The notes: generated by a model not told the origin, from the letters alone. Numbered from the stretch's first letter, positions 46,060 through 56,814 are shown. The stretch: 64,000 nucleotides of DNA from Streptomyces flaveolus (GCF_014648815.1 NZ_BMRV01000005.1:384758-448757), one strand, 5' to 3'. Numbers and translations are program-made.

Positions 46060-46917
46060 TCAGTCGCCGTATCCCATCCGGCGGGACAGCTCGTCCCCCG
46101 CCGCCAGGGCGCGCTTGGCCAACTCCGGCAGCCGGTCGGGGCTCAGCCGGTACACCGGGCCCGAGACGCTGATCGCCGCGATCACCTTGCCCTCGTGGGA
46201 ACGGACGGGCGCGGCGACGGCGGCGAGCCCGATCTCCAGCTCCTCCTGCGTGATCGCGTACCCCTGCTGGGCCACCGTCTCCAGCTCGCCGCGCAGCGCC
46301 GCCGCCCCGGTCACGGTGCGCTCCGTGAACCGGTGCAGCGGGCGGGCCAGCAGGCCCTCGCGCAGGGTGGGCGGCAGATGGGCGAGCAGCACCTTCCCGC
46401 TGGCGGTGGCGTGCAACGGTGTGCGTCGGCCGAGCCAGTTCTGCGCGGTCACCGAGGCGGTGCCGCGGGCCTGCATGATGTTGACCGCGGCGTCGTCGTC
46501 CAGGACGGCGATGTTGGCCGTCTCCCCGAGTTCGTCGGCGAGTTCGCGACAGACCGGAACGCCCTCCTGGGAGATGTCCAGACGCACTGCCGCCGCCCCC
46601 GCGAGGCGCAGTACGCCGGCACCCAGGTAGTACTTGCCGCGGTCCTTCTCCTGGGCCACCAGGCCGCGGTTCTCCAGGACGCCGAGCAGCCGGAACGCGG
46701 TGGACTTGTGCACGTCCAGCTCGTCGGCGATCTCGGTGACACCCGCCTCGCCGTGCCGGGCGAGGATCTCCAGCACGCTCACCGCGCGGTCCACCGACTG
46801 GACCGAGCTCGCCGCGCCTCTGCCGTTCTGCTTTCCCGAGGGTCCCGAGTGCACCGGTTCCGCCGCGTTCTCCACCTGCTCGTCACCGTGCTCGGACTGC
46901 TTCTGCGTGCGGGTCAT
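46060..46917 (-). CDS. IclR family regulator of the choline/betaine cluster, 285 aa
   Basis: A disordered N-terminal 38 residues is followed by a winged HTH (SSVQSVDRAVSVLEILARHGEAGVTEIADELDVHKSTAFRLLGVLENRGLV). The IclR effector domain follows, with TPLHATASGKVLLAHLP, GYAITQEELEIGLAAVAAPV and VIAAISVSGPVYRLS. ATG start at 46917. It stands between the mycothiol dehydrogenase gene (same strand, 223-base gap) and the divergent ferredoxin gene, the usual place for the pathway regulator. It probably responds to betaine, choline or a demethylation intermediate. Both flanking promoters carry the same candidate motif. Confidence 0.9.
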   Translation of the reverse strand: MTRTQKQSEHGDEQVENAAEPVHSGPSGKQNGRGAASSVQSVDRAVSVLEILARHGEAGVTEIADELDVHKSTAFRLLGVLENRGLVAQEKDRGKYYLGAGVLRLAGAAAVRLDISQEGVPVCRELADELGETANIAVLDDDAAVNIMQARGTASVTAQNWLGRRTPLHATASGKVLLAHLPPTLREGLLARPLHRFTERTVTGAAALRGELETVAQQGYAITQEELEIGLAAVAAPVRSHEGKVIAAISVSGPVYRLSPDRLPELAKRALAAGDELSRRMGYGD

Positions 46918-46971
46918 GGCTCAACTCTCACCACCTGGCGGCCCCGTTCGGACCGCATCTGCGGGAAACCC

Positions 46972-47014
46972 TTGACGTCACGGTCGCCCGCCCGGATTCT
47001 GTTGCGCACAGCGC
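46972..47014 (+). promoter_or_regulatory. Promoter and candidate IclR operator of the ferredoxin/reductase operon
   Basis: -35 TTGACG (46972-46977), 17-base spacer, -10 GATTCT (46995-47000). The motif CTGTTGCGCACAGCGC (46999-47014) starts at the -10 and covers the predicted start site. A separate perfect repeat AACAT-C-ATGTT follows at 47034-47044. Confidence 0.5.
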
Positions 47015-47151
47015 TTGTCAGTGCGTCATGTGAAACATCATGTTACCGAAGAGTCCGGATCCCGGAAGGGTGCGCGCCTCGAGCGGATCGCGCCGTCACC
47101 GAGGACGCGGATCCCGCGGGAGCCGCGCGTTCCGGACCGAGAGGGGGGCCC

Positions 47152-47475
47152 GTGATTCCCGTCTGCCGCCTCGAAGACCTCCCCGAGGGCGAGTCCGTCC
47201 GCATCGCGACGACCCCGCCCATCGCGGTCTTCCGCACCGACGACGGCGAGCTCTACGCCATCGACGACACCTGCACCCACCAGGACGCCTCGCTCTCCGA
47301 GGGCTGGCTGGAGGGCTGCCTGGTCGAATGCCCGCTGCACGCCGCCTCGTTCGACCTCCGCACGGGCCTGCCGACCTGCCTGCCCGCCCGCCGCCCCGTG
47401 CGCACCCACCGCGTCAGCGTCGACGACGGCGTGATCCACGTCCATGTCGCCGCGGAGGAGGGGAGCGCCGCATGA
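47152..47475 (+). CDS. Rieske-type [2Fe-2S] ferredoxin, 107 aa
   Basis: Small Rieske ferredoxin like the BphF/HcaC subunits of ring-hydroxylating systems. It has cluster ligands in CTHQDASLSEG and CPLHAASFDL (C-x-H ... C-x2-H) and no other domain. It should carry electrons from the adjacent reductase to a Rieske oxygenase; the betaine oxygenase gene at 40.8-42.0 kb, facing away in the same cluster, is the evident client. GTG start at 47152 with GAGAGGGGGG upstream. Its stop overlaps the reductase ATG (ATGA). Confidence 0.9.
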   Translation: MIPVCRLEDLPEGESVRIATTPPIAVFRTDDGELYAIDDTCTHQDASLSEGWLEGCLVECPLHAASFDLRTGLPTCLPARRPVRTHRVSVDDGVIHVHVAAEEGSAA

Positions 47476-48656
47476 GGACCGTGACCGTCGTCGGCGCCTC
47501 GCTCTCCGGCCTCTACGCCGCCCGGGAACTGCGCGCCCAGGGATTCGACGGACGGCTGGTGGTCGTCGGCGACGAACCCCACCGCCCCTACGACCGGCCT
47601 CCTCTCTCCAAGGACTTCCTCACCGGCCGGGCCGACGAGGACCGGCTCGCCCTCACCGACGCCGAGGAAACCGCCGCACTGGACGCCGAGTGGCTGCTCG
47701 GCGTCCGCGCCCGTGGCCTGGACCCCCGGGGCCGCACCGTGCTCCTCGGCGACGGCCGCACCGTGTCCACCGACGGCGTCGTCATCGCCACCGGTGCCTC
47801 GGCCCGGCGCCTGCCCGGTGACAGCCTGGCCGGCGTCCACACGCTGCGCACCCTGGACGACGCCCGCGCCCTGCGCGAGGAACTCACCCGAGGCCCGCGC
47901 CGGGTCGTCGTCATCGGCGGCGGGTTCATCGGCGCCGAGACCGCCTCCTCCTGCGCCGCCCTCGGCCACGCCGTCACCGTCGTCGAGGCCGCCCCGCTCC
48001 CGCTCGTCGCCCCGCTCGGCACCGAGATGGCCGCCGTGTGCGCCGCGCTGCACCGCCGCGGCGGCGTGGACCTGGTCACCGGGGCGACCGTGGCCGCACT
48101 GCACGGCACCGACGCCGTCACCGCGGTGGCCCTCGCGGACGGCCGGGCCCTCCCGGCGGACGTGGTGGTCGTCGGCATCGGCGCCACCCCCAACACGAGT
48201 TGGCTGGCGGGCTCGGCACTGGCCCTGCACGACGGCGTCCTGTGCGACGACGGATGTGTCACGGCCCTGCCCGAGGTGGTCGCCGTCGGCGACGTGGCCC
48301 GCGTCGGCGGCACGCGCGCGGAGCACTGGACCTCCGCGACCGAACAGCCCCGGGTCGCCGTGACGAACCTGCTCGCCGGGCGCACCGTGGAGAGCCTGAG
48401 GCCGGTGCCGTACTTCTGGTCCGACCAGTACGGCGCGCGCATCCAGTTCGCCGGCCGGCGTCAGGAGGGCGACACCGTCCGGATCACCGAGGGCGGGATC
48501 ACCGACGGGGCGCCCGCCGAGGACGGCTTCCTCGCCCGCTACGAACGGGACGGCCGCACGACCGCGGTGCTCTCCGTGGACCGGCCGCGCCCCTTCGCAC
48601 GGGCCCGGCGCGAACTCGCCCGGGCAGTGGCCCCGGCGCAGCCCGCCGCGAACTGA
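47472..48656 (+). CDS. Ferredoxin reductase, FAD/NAD(P)H-dependent (ring-hydroxylase type), 394 aa
   Basis: Two Rossmann folds: FAD-binding TVVGASLSGLYAARELRAQGFDG at residues 4-26, and NAD(P)-binding VVVIGGGFIGAETASSCAALG near 145-165. The BphG/CamA-type signature is PYDRPPLSKDFL; the FAD motif VVAVGDVAR and EHWTSATEQ follow, then a C-terminal reductase domain (PYFWSDQYGARIQFAG). It transfers electrons from NAD(P)H to the Rieske ferredoxin encoded immediately upstream (4-base overlap). Together they form a two-component electron chain in place of the GbcB flavodoxin-type reductase found in Pseudomonas. Confidence 0.92.
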   Translation: MRTVTVVGASLSGLYAARELRAQGFDGRLVVVGDEPHRPYDRPPLSKDFLTGRADEDRLALTDAEETAALDAEWLLGVRARGLDPRGRTVLLGDGRTVSTDGVVIATGASARRLPGDSLAGVHTLRTLDDARALREELTRGPRRVVVIGGGFIGAETASSCAALGHAVTVVEAAPLPLVAPLGTEMAAVCAALHRRGGVDLVTGATVAALHGTDAVTAVALADGRALPADVVVVGIGATPNTSWLAGSALALHDGVLCDDGCVTALPEVVAVGDVARVGGTRAEHWTSATEQPRVAVTNLLAGRTVESLRPVPYFWSDQYGARIQFAGRRQEGDTVRITEGGITDGAPAEDGFLARYERDGRTTAVLSVDRPRPFARARRELARAVAPAQPAAN

Positions 48657-48673
48657 ACGGCCGGTACGGCCCC

Positions 48674-49222
48674 TCAGGGGTGCGACAACTGTCCCGCGCC
48701 ACCGCGCCCGCGTATCCGATCCTGGCCGCGCTCGGCGGTCCGCGCCTGCCGCCGCGCCCGGCGCCGCTCGCGCCGCATCGCCCGCGCGGTGCTGTTCGGC
48801 ATCGACACCACACCGTGGCGCTGGTTCCAGACCTGACGCGTCACCCACACGTCGAGCACGCCCCAGGTGGCCACCACCGTGCCGGCCACGCTGCCGATCA
48901 CCATCGGGAACGCCAGCCAGGATCCGGCCATCGTGCACAGGAAGGCCACCATGGCCAGGATCAGCGTCACGGCGACGACGAGCACCGCACGTACCGCGGC
49001 CGTCCGTACCGGATCCGGCAGCCGGCGCCGCCGCGCAGGCTCGTCCGTCCACAACTGCCGGTAGACCGGCTGCGGTTCGCGCCCTCTCTCCTGCTCCGTC
49101 CCCTCCACGGCGCGCCCGGGCGCCGGAATGTCGCGATCCGTCACCCCGGGACCCGCTCCCGCCGGTTCGGCCGCCCCGGCGTCCCCGGGCGCCTTGCGCC
49201 GCTCCGCCGTGCCCATCACCAT
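48674..49222 (-). CDS. Hypothetical two-span membrane protein with basic C-terminus, about 182 aa
   Basis: A hydrophilic N-terminal 85 residues ends with PQPVYRQLWTDEPARRRRLPDPVRT. Two membrane helices follow (AVLVVAVTLILAMVAFLCTMAG and AFPMVIGSVAGTVVATWGVL), then a strongly basic cytoplasmic tail (TARAMRRERRRARRQAR). The block VWVTRQVWNQRHGVVSMPNSTARAMRRERR suggests a conserved Streptomyces family. Alternative starts are GTG 49219 and ATG 49216; GGGGAG lies just before all three. It is convergent with the reductase gene, 17 bases away. No function can be assigned. Confidence 0.75.
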   Translation of the reverse strand: MVMGTAERRKAPGDAGAAEPAGAGPGVTDRDIPAPGRAVEGTEQERGREPQPVYRQLWTDEPARRRRLPDPVRTAAVRAVLVVAVTLILAMVAFLCTMAGSWLAFPMVIGSVAGTVVATWGVLDVWVTRQVWNQRHGVVSMPNSTARAMRRERRRARRQARTAERGQDRIRGRGGAGQLSHP

Positions 49223-49644
49223 GTCACTCCCCACCGCCTGCAGACCGCCCACCCGCGTCCGAAGACCCGGCTCCCCTCTGGCTGCCCGGCTTGCGTCGCT
49301 TTACGCCGCGCGGAGGCGGGATGCGGCTCCTGTGGCCGATTCCGCCTCCATTTCCCGTAGAGAACGACGAACCACGGCCTGCCAAGATTCCCGGAAAACC
49401 CCGGCAGTCGAAAAATTTCGGCCAATCCGCCCGCCGTGCTCCACGGACACGGTCCCGCGCCGCCCGCCGGAACCCGGGAGGCAATCTCCCGCAATGACCG
49501 GACAACTGACCATCCCCGGCCGCCGGTGCGGAAGTTCGCCTTCCGGACGGGTCTTCGAGTTACCTGTGCGTCGGTAGTAGGCTCGCGCCGTTTGTTGACG
49601 CACATGTGTACCCCCTTCCGGTGGGGGTCCAGCTGGGGGAGGCC
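49223..49644. other. Divergent intergenic region before the conservon (422 bases)
   Basis: Contains a relatively AT-rich stretch around 49407-49425 (AGTCGAAAAATTTCGGCCAA) and a CACATGTG palindrome near 49602. TAGTAGGCT near 49576 could be a -10 for the sensor-kinase gene, but no paired -35 is convincing. Open frames here on both strands look like shadows. Confidence 0.4.
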
Positions 49645-52581
49645 ATGCGCTTTCGCGGGAAGTCGATCCGCCGGAAGATCGTGGCGCTGCTTCTCGTGCC
49701 GCTGGTGTCCCTGACCACGATCTGGGCCTTCGCCACGGTGCTCACGGGACGTGAGGCGGGCCGGCTGTTCAACGTGTCGACCCTCGTCGAACAGGTCGGC
49801 TACCCCGTCGAGGACACCGTCCGCGTACTCCAGCAGGAACGCCGCCAGACCCTGGTCCATCTCGCCGACCCACGCGCCTCCGACGGCCTCTCCGCCCTGC
49901 ACCGCAGCCGCACCGCCACCGACGAGGCCGTCGCCGAGATCCGCCGCAACGCCGCGAACCCCGACGTACGCGACGCGCTCGGCGCCCCCGAGGAGGACCG
50001 CCTGACCGCGGTCCTGGACGCCTTCGACGGCATCGACGCCCTGCGCCGCAGCGTCGAGGACGGCACCGTCGACCGTGCACAGGCACTCGGCCTCTACAAC
50101 CGCCTGGTCGACCCCTGCCACGCGCTGCTCGCCAACCTGCACGTCGTCGACGACGTCGGCCTGGACAAGCAGTACCGCGCACTCGTCAACGTCTCCCGCG
50201 CCCGCGAACTGCTCTCCCGCGAGGACGCCCTGCTCGGCTCCGCCCTCGTCACCGGCAGGCTCACCCGGAGCGAGACACGGGACGTCTCGGACCTCGTGGC
50301 GCAGCGCACCGTGCTGTACGAAAGCAACCTTCCGCTGCTGCCCGCCACGGAACGCGGCCGGTACGAGCGCTTCTGGAAGAACGCCTCCTCCGCCCCCCTG
50401 CGCGTCGCCGAGGAGGCGGCCGTCTCCACCGAGGACGGCCTGCCCCACGGCGTCACCGCCAAGAGTTGGGACACCGCCGCCGGGAGCGTCCTCGACGAGC
50501 TCGGCGACCTCGACGACCAGGCCGCCGACCGCTACCAGGACCGCGTCCGGCCGGTCGCGATGAACGTCATCACCAAGGCGGTCGTCGCCGGCGCGCTCGG
50601 TCTGATCGCCGTGCTGTTCTCCCTCTTCCTGTCCGTCCGCGTCGGCCGCGCCCTCATCCGCGACCTCAGGCAGCTGCGCCTGGAGGCCCACGAGGCGTCC
50701 GGAGTCCGCCTGCCCAGCGTCATGCGCCGCCTCTCGGCGGGCGAACAGGTCGACGTCGAGACCGAGGTGCCGCGCCTGGAGTACGACAAGAACGAGATCG
50801 GTGAGGTCGGCCAGGCCCTCAACACGCTCCAGCGTGCCGCCGTGGAGGCCGCCGTCAAGCAGGCCGAGCTGCGCGCCGGAGTCTCCGAGGTGTTCGTCAA
50901 CCTCGCCCGCCGCAGCCAGGTCCTGCTGCACAAGCAGCTCACCCTGCTCGACACCATGGAGCGACGCACCGAGGACACCGAGGAACTCGCCGACCTGTTC
51001 CGCCTGGACCACCTGACCACCCGCATGCGCCGGCACGCCGAGGGTCTGGTCATCCTCTCCGGCGCCGCCCCGTCCCGCCAGTGGCGCAAGCCCGTCCAGC
51101 TCATGGACGTCGTGCGGGCCGCCGTCGCCGAGGTCGAGGACTACGAGCGCATCGAGGTCCGCCGGCTGCCCCGCATCGCCGTCACCGGGCCGGCCGTCGC
51201 CGACCTCACCCACCTCGTGGCCGAACTCCTGGAGAACGCCACGGTGTTCTCGCCGCCGCACACCGCCGTGCAGGTCCTGGGAGAGCGGGTCGCCAACGGC
51301 TTCACCCTGGAGATCCACGACCGCGGCCTCGGCATGGCGGCCGAGGCCCTTCTCGACGCCAACCTCCGGCTCGCCGAGACACCGGAGTTCGAGCTGTCCG
51401 ACACCGACCGGCTCGGCCTGTTCGTCGTCAGCCGGCTCGCCCAGCGGCAGAACGTCCGGGTCTCCCTCCAGCCCTCCCCGTACGGCGGCACCACCGCCGT
51501 CGTCTTCGTCCCCGACGCACTGCTCACCGACGACGCGCCCGACACCAACGGCGTCGGATTCCGCCTCGACCGGCCGCAGCGCGCAAAGGAGAAGGAGCGG
51601 GAGGAGAGCCGCCGTTCCGCCCTCGCCCACGTTCCCGTCCGGCTCCCGGGCCGGCCGGCCCCGCTGCTGGACGGACCGGTCGAACTGGAGGCGCCCGTCG
51701 ACCTGGACGCCCTCGACGACCTCCCCGGCGGGCTCGGTGACCAGGAGAGCGAGCGTGGCGGCCTCTTCCGGTCACGTCGTTCCCTCACCCCGGCGCAGGA
51801 CGACCCGGTGATCGGCCGTGGCGAGCGGCGACGCCAGGACACCGAGGGGCCGGGACGACCGGCCGGCCCGGACCGGTTCCCCGGAGCCTCGGAACGGCCC
51901 GGAAGCGCGGACCGGCCCGATGCCGAGGGCGACCCGAACGCCCCGGTCCCGCTGCCCCGCCGCCGGACGCCCAAGCTGGTCAGTTCGCACGGACGCCCCG
52001 TCCCCGAGCGCGGCTCCCGCGACCGTGCGGACGACACGGCCGCGCCGGACGCCGGGAGCCGGACGGAGCGGCCGGCAGAACCCGGTGAGGCCCCCGCGCT
52101 GCCGGTCCGCGGCCGACGGGAGGCCCCGGCCCCGCCCCCTGCCACCGACCGGGAAACCGACCGCGAGACCGGTCGCGACACCGACCGCGCCCCAGGCCGC
52201 CCGGAGCCCGACGTGCTGCCGTCCCTCCCGTCCCGGCGCCGCGGCACACCGCTCACGTCCAGCGCTCCGGACGACTCCGGGCCGGGCACCGACGGCAGCG
52301 CACTGCCCCGGCGCGTGCGGCAGGCCAACCTGGCCCCCCAGCTCAAGCGCAGCGCCGAACGGCCCGCCGAGGAGCGGCCCGACCCGTCCGACCGGGACGC
52401 CGAGGAGGTGCGCAGCCGCATGGCCTCCCTCCAGCGCGGCTGGCAGCGCGGCCGCAGGGAGAACGCCTCGGGCGACGCCGGTTCCGACGCCGCACGACCA
52501 GACGCACCACGACCACAGACGCCACAAGCGTCGCAGGCACCACAAGCACCACACCGAACGACTAAGGGGGACGGTCGATGA
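49645..52581 (+). CDS. cvnA: Conservon sensor histidine kinase-like protein (CvnA) with nitrate/nitrite-sensing-type domain, 978 aa
   Basis: TM1 at 12-32 (KIVALLLVPLVSLTTIWAFATVL). An extracellular helical NIT-like sensor follows to about 305, then TM2 (AVVAGALGLIAVLFSLFLSVRVG) and a HAMP-like linker. Next are FVNLARRSQVLLHKQLTLLDTMERR and a HATPase domain with N-box ELLENATVFSPP and DRGLGM. The phospho-acceptor His is not in a standard H-box, as usual for conservon kinases. The last 330 residues are low-complexity, rich in Pro/Arg/Asp with RETDRETGRDTDR-like runs, and probably disordered. First gene of a four-gene conservon; the stop overlaps the next start. ATG with GGGGGAGG upstream. Confidence 0.9.
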   Translation: MRFRGKSIRRKIVALLLVPLVSLTTIWAFATVLTGREAGRLFNVSTLVEQVGYPVEDTVRVLQQERRQTLVHLADPRASDGLSALHRSRTATDEAVAEIRRNAANPDVRDALGAPEEDRLTAVLDAFDGIDALRRSVEDGTVDRAQALGLYNRLVDPCHALLANLHVVDDVGLDKQYRALVNVSRARELLSREDALLGSALVTGRLTRSETRDVSDLVAQRTVLYESNLPLLPATERGRYERFWKNASSAPLRVAEEAAVSTEDGLPHGVTAKSWDTAAGSVLDELGDLDDQAADRYQDRVRPVAMNVITKAVVAGALGLIAVLFSLFLSVRVGRALIRDLRQLRLEAHEASGVRLPSVMRRLSAGEQVDVETEVPRLEYDKNEIGEVGQALNTLQRAAVEAAVKQAELRAGVSEVFVNLARRSQVLLHKQLTLLDTMERRTEDTEELADLFRLDHLTTRMRRHAEGLVILSGAAPSRQWRKPVQLMDVVRAAVAEVEDYERIEVRRLPRIAVTGPAVADLTHLVAELLENATVFSPPHTAVQVLGERVANGFTLEIHDRGLGMAAEALLDANLRLAETPEFELSDTDRLGLFVVSRLAQRQNVRVSLQPSPYGGTTAVVFVPDALLTDDAPDTNGVGFRLDRPQRAKEKEREESRRSALAHVPVRLPGRPAPLLDGPVELEAPVDLDALDDLPGGLGDQESERGGLFRSRRSLTPAQDDPVIGRGERRRQDTEGPGRPAGPDRFPGASERPGSADRPDAEGDPNAPVPLPRRRTPKLVSSHGRPVPERGSRDRADDTAAPDAGSRTERPAEPGEAPALPVRGRREAPAPPPATDRETDRETGRDTDRAPGRPEPDVLPSLPSRRRGTPLTSSAPDDSGPGTDGSALPRRVRQANLAPQLKRSAERPAEERPDPSDRDAEEVRSRMASLQRGWQRGRRENASGDAGSDAARPDAPRPQTPQASQAPQAPHRTTKGDGR

Positions 52582-53012
52582 CCGCACCGAAGGCGACCGG
52601 CCACGCCGAGACCAGGTCCGGCGAGCTCAATTGGCTCCTCGATGACCTGGTGGACCGCGTCGCGAGCATCCGCAAGGCCGTCGTCCTGTCCGGCGACGGC
52701 CTGGCGACCGGCGCTTCCAAGGACCTGACCAGGGAGGACAGCGAACACCTGGCCGCCGTGGCCTCCGGCTTCCACAGCCTCGCCAAGGGCGTGGGCCGCC
52801 ACTTCGAGGCGGGCAGCGTCCGGCAGACGGTCGTCGAACTCGACGACGCCTTCCTGTTCGTCACGGCCGCCGGCGACGGCAGCTGCCTCGCCGTCCTGTC
52901 GGACGCCGACTCCGACGTCGGCCAGGTCGCCTACGAGATGACCCTCCTCGTCAAGCGGGTCGGCGTGCATCTGGGCACCGCCCCGCGCACCGATCTGCCC
53001 TCGGGTGGGTAA
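52578..53012 (+). CDS. cvnB: Roadblock/LC7 domain protein of the conservon (CvnB), 144 aa
   Basis: Roadblock fold throughout: LNWLLDDLVDRVASIRKAVVLSGDGLATGASKDLTREDSEHLAAVASGFHSL, then QTVVELDDAFLFVTAAGDGSCLAVLSD and VAYEMTLLVKRVGVHL. Length 144 is standard. In conservons this protein pairs with the Ras/Rab-like GTPase (CvnD) and acts like an MglB-type regulator at the membrane, where sensor, roadblock, DUF742 and GTPase proteins form a complex in resting cells. The start overlaps the kinase stop by 4 bases, so it is translationally coupled. Confidence 0.93.
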   Translation: MTAPKATGHAETRSGELNWLLDDLVDRVASIRKAVVLSGDGLATGASKDLTREDSEHLAAVASGFHSLAKGVGRHFEAGSVRQTVVELDDAFLFVTAAGDGSCLAVLSDADSDVGQVAYEMTLLVKRVGVHLGTAPRTDLPSGG

Positions 53013-53022
53013 GTGGGATGAC

Positions 53023-53418
53023 ATGAGCGCAGACGGTCAGGGAGCACACCACTGGTTCGACGACGAGGCCGGCCCCGTCGTCCGTCCGTACGCCATGACG
53101 CGCGGCCGCACCAGCAGCACGGCCCAGCACCGCCTCGACCTCATCGCGGTGGTGGTGCCGGAACCGCACGCGGACGACCCGGAGGCGGACGTCACGCTCG
53201 CCCCGGAGCACGTGGACATCGTCGGCCTGTGCCGGGACACCCCGCAGTCGGTCGCCGAACTCGCCGCCGAACTCGACCTGCCCGTCGGCGTCGTACGCGT
53301 CCTGGTCGGGGACCTCGTCGACGCCGAGCTCGTCCACGTGAACCGGCCGGTGCCCCCGGCCGAACTACCGGACGAGAACATTCTGCGCGACGTGATCAAC
53401 GGCCTGCGCGCACTGTGA
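53023..53418 (+). CDS. cvnC: DUF742 protein of the conservon (CvnC), 131 aa
   Basis: DUF742 pattern: HHWFDDEAGPVVRPYAMTRGRTSSTAQHRLDLIAVV at the start, then PEHVDIVGLCRDTPQSVAELAAELDLPVGVVRVLVGDLVDAELVHV, a winged-HTH-like segment. This is the third conservon component; it binds the other Cvn proteins, and its DNA-binding role is unproven. The ATG at 53023 follows AAGTGGGATGAC; a GTG at 53005 is an alternative that overlaps the preceding gene. Confidence 0.92.
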   Translation: MSADGQGAHHWFDDEAGPVVRPYAMTRGRTSSTAQHRLDLIAVVVPEPHADDPEADVTLAPEHVDIVGLCRDTPQSVAELAAELDLPVGVVRVLVGDLVDAELVHVNRPVPPAELPDENILRDVINGLRAL

Positions 53419-53474
53419 AACGGTCCCGCGGGCACCCCGGAGCGGCCCCGCGGGCAGGTAAGGAGAAGAGATCG

Positions 53475-54080
53475 ATGATCTTCGGGCGTTCTCAGCGCGG
53501 CAAGCCGCCGGTCGAGCCCGTCACGCTCAAGATCCTCGTGGCCGGCGGCTTCGGCGTGGGCAAGACCACCCTCGTCGGCGCGGTCAGCGAGATCAGACCG
53601 CTGCGCACCGAGGAACTGCTCACCGAGGCCGGACGCCCCGTCGACGACGTCAGTGGTGTGGAGGGCAAGCACACCACCACCGTGGCGATGGACTTCGGCC
53701 GGATCACGCTGCGCGAGGACCTGGTGCTCTACCTGTTCGGCACCCCCGGGCAGGAGCGGTTCTGGTTCATGTGGGACGAGCTGTCCGAGGGCGCCCTCGG
53801 CGCCGTGGTCCTCGCCGACACGCGCCGCCTGGAGGACTGCTTCGCCGCCGTCGACTACTTCGAGCGGCGTTCCATCCCCTTCGTCGTCGGCGTCAACTGC
53901 TTCGAGGGCTCGGCCCGCTACCCGGCCGAGACCGTGCGCCAGGCCCTCGACCTCGACACCGACGTGCCGCTGGTGATGTGCGACGCCCGTGACCGGGAGT
54001 CGGTCAAGGAGGTCCTCGTCGGCGTCGTCCAGCACGCGATGGCCCAGGCGGCGGACCGGCGCCGGCCCGTCGCCACCTGA
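53475..54080 (+). CDS. cvnD: Small Ras/MglA-like GTPase of the conservon (CvnD), 201 aa
   Basis: G1 P-loop LVAGGFGVGKTTLVGAVSEI at about 18-37. The G3-like region is FGTPGQERFWFMWDELSEGALGAVVLADTRRLEDCF, where TPGQ replaces the DxxG of classical Ras, as in all Cvn GTPases. A G4-like VGVNCFEGSARY replaces NKxD. Typical length about 200. It completes the four-gene conservon and is the output switch in the published model. ATG at 53475 with AGGAG upstream. It is convergent with glpK, 43 bases away. Confidence 0.93.
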   Translation: MIFGRSQRGKPPVEPVTLKILVAGGFGVGKTTLVGAVSEIRPLRTEELLTEAGRPVDDVSGVEGKHTTTVAMDFGRITLREDLVLYLFGTPGQERFWFMWDELSEGALGAVVLADTRRLEDCFAAVDYFERRSIPFVVGVNCFEGSARYPAETVRQALDLDTDVPLVMCDARDRESVKEVLVGVVQHAMAQAADRRRPVAT

Positions 54081-54123
54081 ACCCGGCCCTCCACGCGCGC
54101 GTGCCGGCCGCGCCCGCGCGCCC

Positions 54124-55644
<1,521 letters not shown>

Positions 55645-55698
55645 GGCCATCCCTTGGGCTGGGTTCAGAGGACTGCTGGGCCGTGCCCGTGCCGTGGA

Positions 55699-56448
55699 TC
55701 AGAAGGCGACGTTGTAGAGGAGACCGGCGAGCGCCCCGCCGATCAGCGGGCCGACCACCGGAATCCAGGCGTAACCCCAGTCGGAGGTGCCCTTGTTCGG
55801 TATCGGCAGGAAGGTGTGCACGATGCGCGGGCCGAGGTCGCGCGCCGGGTTGATCGCGTAGCCGGTCGGCCCGCCGAGCGACAGTCCGATGCCGACGACG
55901 AGCAGGGACACGATCAGCACCAGCGTCCCGGACTCGCCGAGCCCCTCGGTCAGCCCGAACGCGAGGATCGGCAGCACGAGCCCCACGGTCGCGATGATCT
56001 CGGTGACCAGGTTGGCGACCGGGTGCCGGATCTCCGGGATGGTGGAGAAGATCCCGAGGGTCGGCACCGGCTCGTCCGCCGTGCCCTCCGTCGTGCCCGT
56101 CGTGCGCACGTTGGCCTGGAACTGGGCGAAGTAGGTGAGGTAGCACAGGACGGCACCGATCATGGCGCCGACGAGCTGACCCAGCAGGTAGACCCAGACC
56201 TTGCCCCACTCGCCGGTGTCCACGGCGATCCCGAGGGTGACGGCGGGGTTCAGGTGCCCGCCGGAGAGCGGAGCGGCGGTGTACGCGCCCGCCAGCACGC
56301 CGAACCCCCAGCCGAACGCGATCACCACCCACCCCGCGGCCCGCGCCTTGCTGTACCGGAGCGTGACGGCGGCGCAGACCCCCGCGCCGAAGAGGATGAG
56401 GATCGCCGTGCCGATGGTCTCGCCGACGAAGATGTCTCCATTGCTCAT
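55699..56448 (-). CDS. glpF: Glycerol uptake facilitator (MIP/aquaglyceroporin), 249 aa
   Basis: Six-helix MIP channel with both pore motifs: [11 protein letters not shown] (first NPA) and [13 protein letters not shown] (second NPA with the Asp/Arg typical of glycerol facilitators). The membrane spans start at [19 protein letters not shown] at 56448. It precedes glpK in one operon and lets glycerol diffuse in, to be trapped by GlpK. A promoter-like element and inverted repeat lie about 190 bases upstream. Confidence 0.95.
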   Translation of the reverse strand: MSNGDIFVGETIGTAILILFGAGVCAAVTLRYSKARAAGWVVIAFGWGFGVLAGAYTAAPLSGGHLNPAVTLGIAVDTGEWGKVWVYLLGQLVGAMIGAVLCYLTYFAQFQANVRTTGTTEGTADEPVPTLGIFSTIPEIRHPVANLVTEIIATVGLVLPILAFGLTEGLGESGTLVLIVSLLVVGIGLSLGGPTGYAINPARDLGPRIVHTFLPIPNKGTSDWGYAWIPVVGPLIGGALAGLLYNVAF

Positions 56449-56637
56449 GGCGGCTCCTAGGCCCTGGTCCCCGAAAGCAGGGTGGTGCGGCGTGCGATTC
56501 CCGTGGCGTCTTCCGCCGGGCGGGCAGGGGCCACGGGCGTGCCGTCGCAGTCGAACCGCCCGTGGGGGAGTGGGCCTCGAGGCGCAGGGCCCGCCCGGCG
56601 CGCACCGGAATGCGCCGAGATGTACGGCGATGCCGAC

Positions 56638-56676
56638 CGACACCGGAAGTGTCGACCGGCACCCGGGGAGCGTCAA
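56638..56676 (-). promoter_or_regulatory. Candidate promoter with overlapping inverted repeat for glpFK
   Basis: Minus strand -35 TTGACG (56676-56671), 17-base spacer, -10 GACACT (56653-56648). The repeat CGACAC-N5-GTGTCG (56638-56654) covers the -10, a likely operator position. The predicted leader is about 190 bases. Confidence 0.45.
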
Positions 56677-56814
56677 GGCAGCCGACGGCAACGGTTCGGC
56701 ACCCGCCGGCCGGCCTCCCGACCGTCACCCGGCCGGATCACCCCGTCGATCACCGGCCGCCCACGATCCCGCGACACGGACCGGCCACCACGCAACACCA
56801 CCCTGCGGACACGC

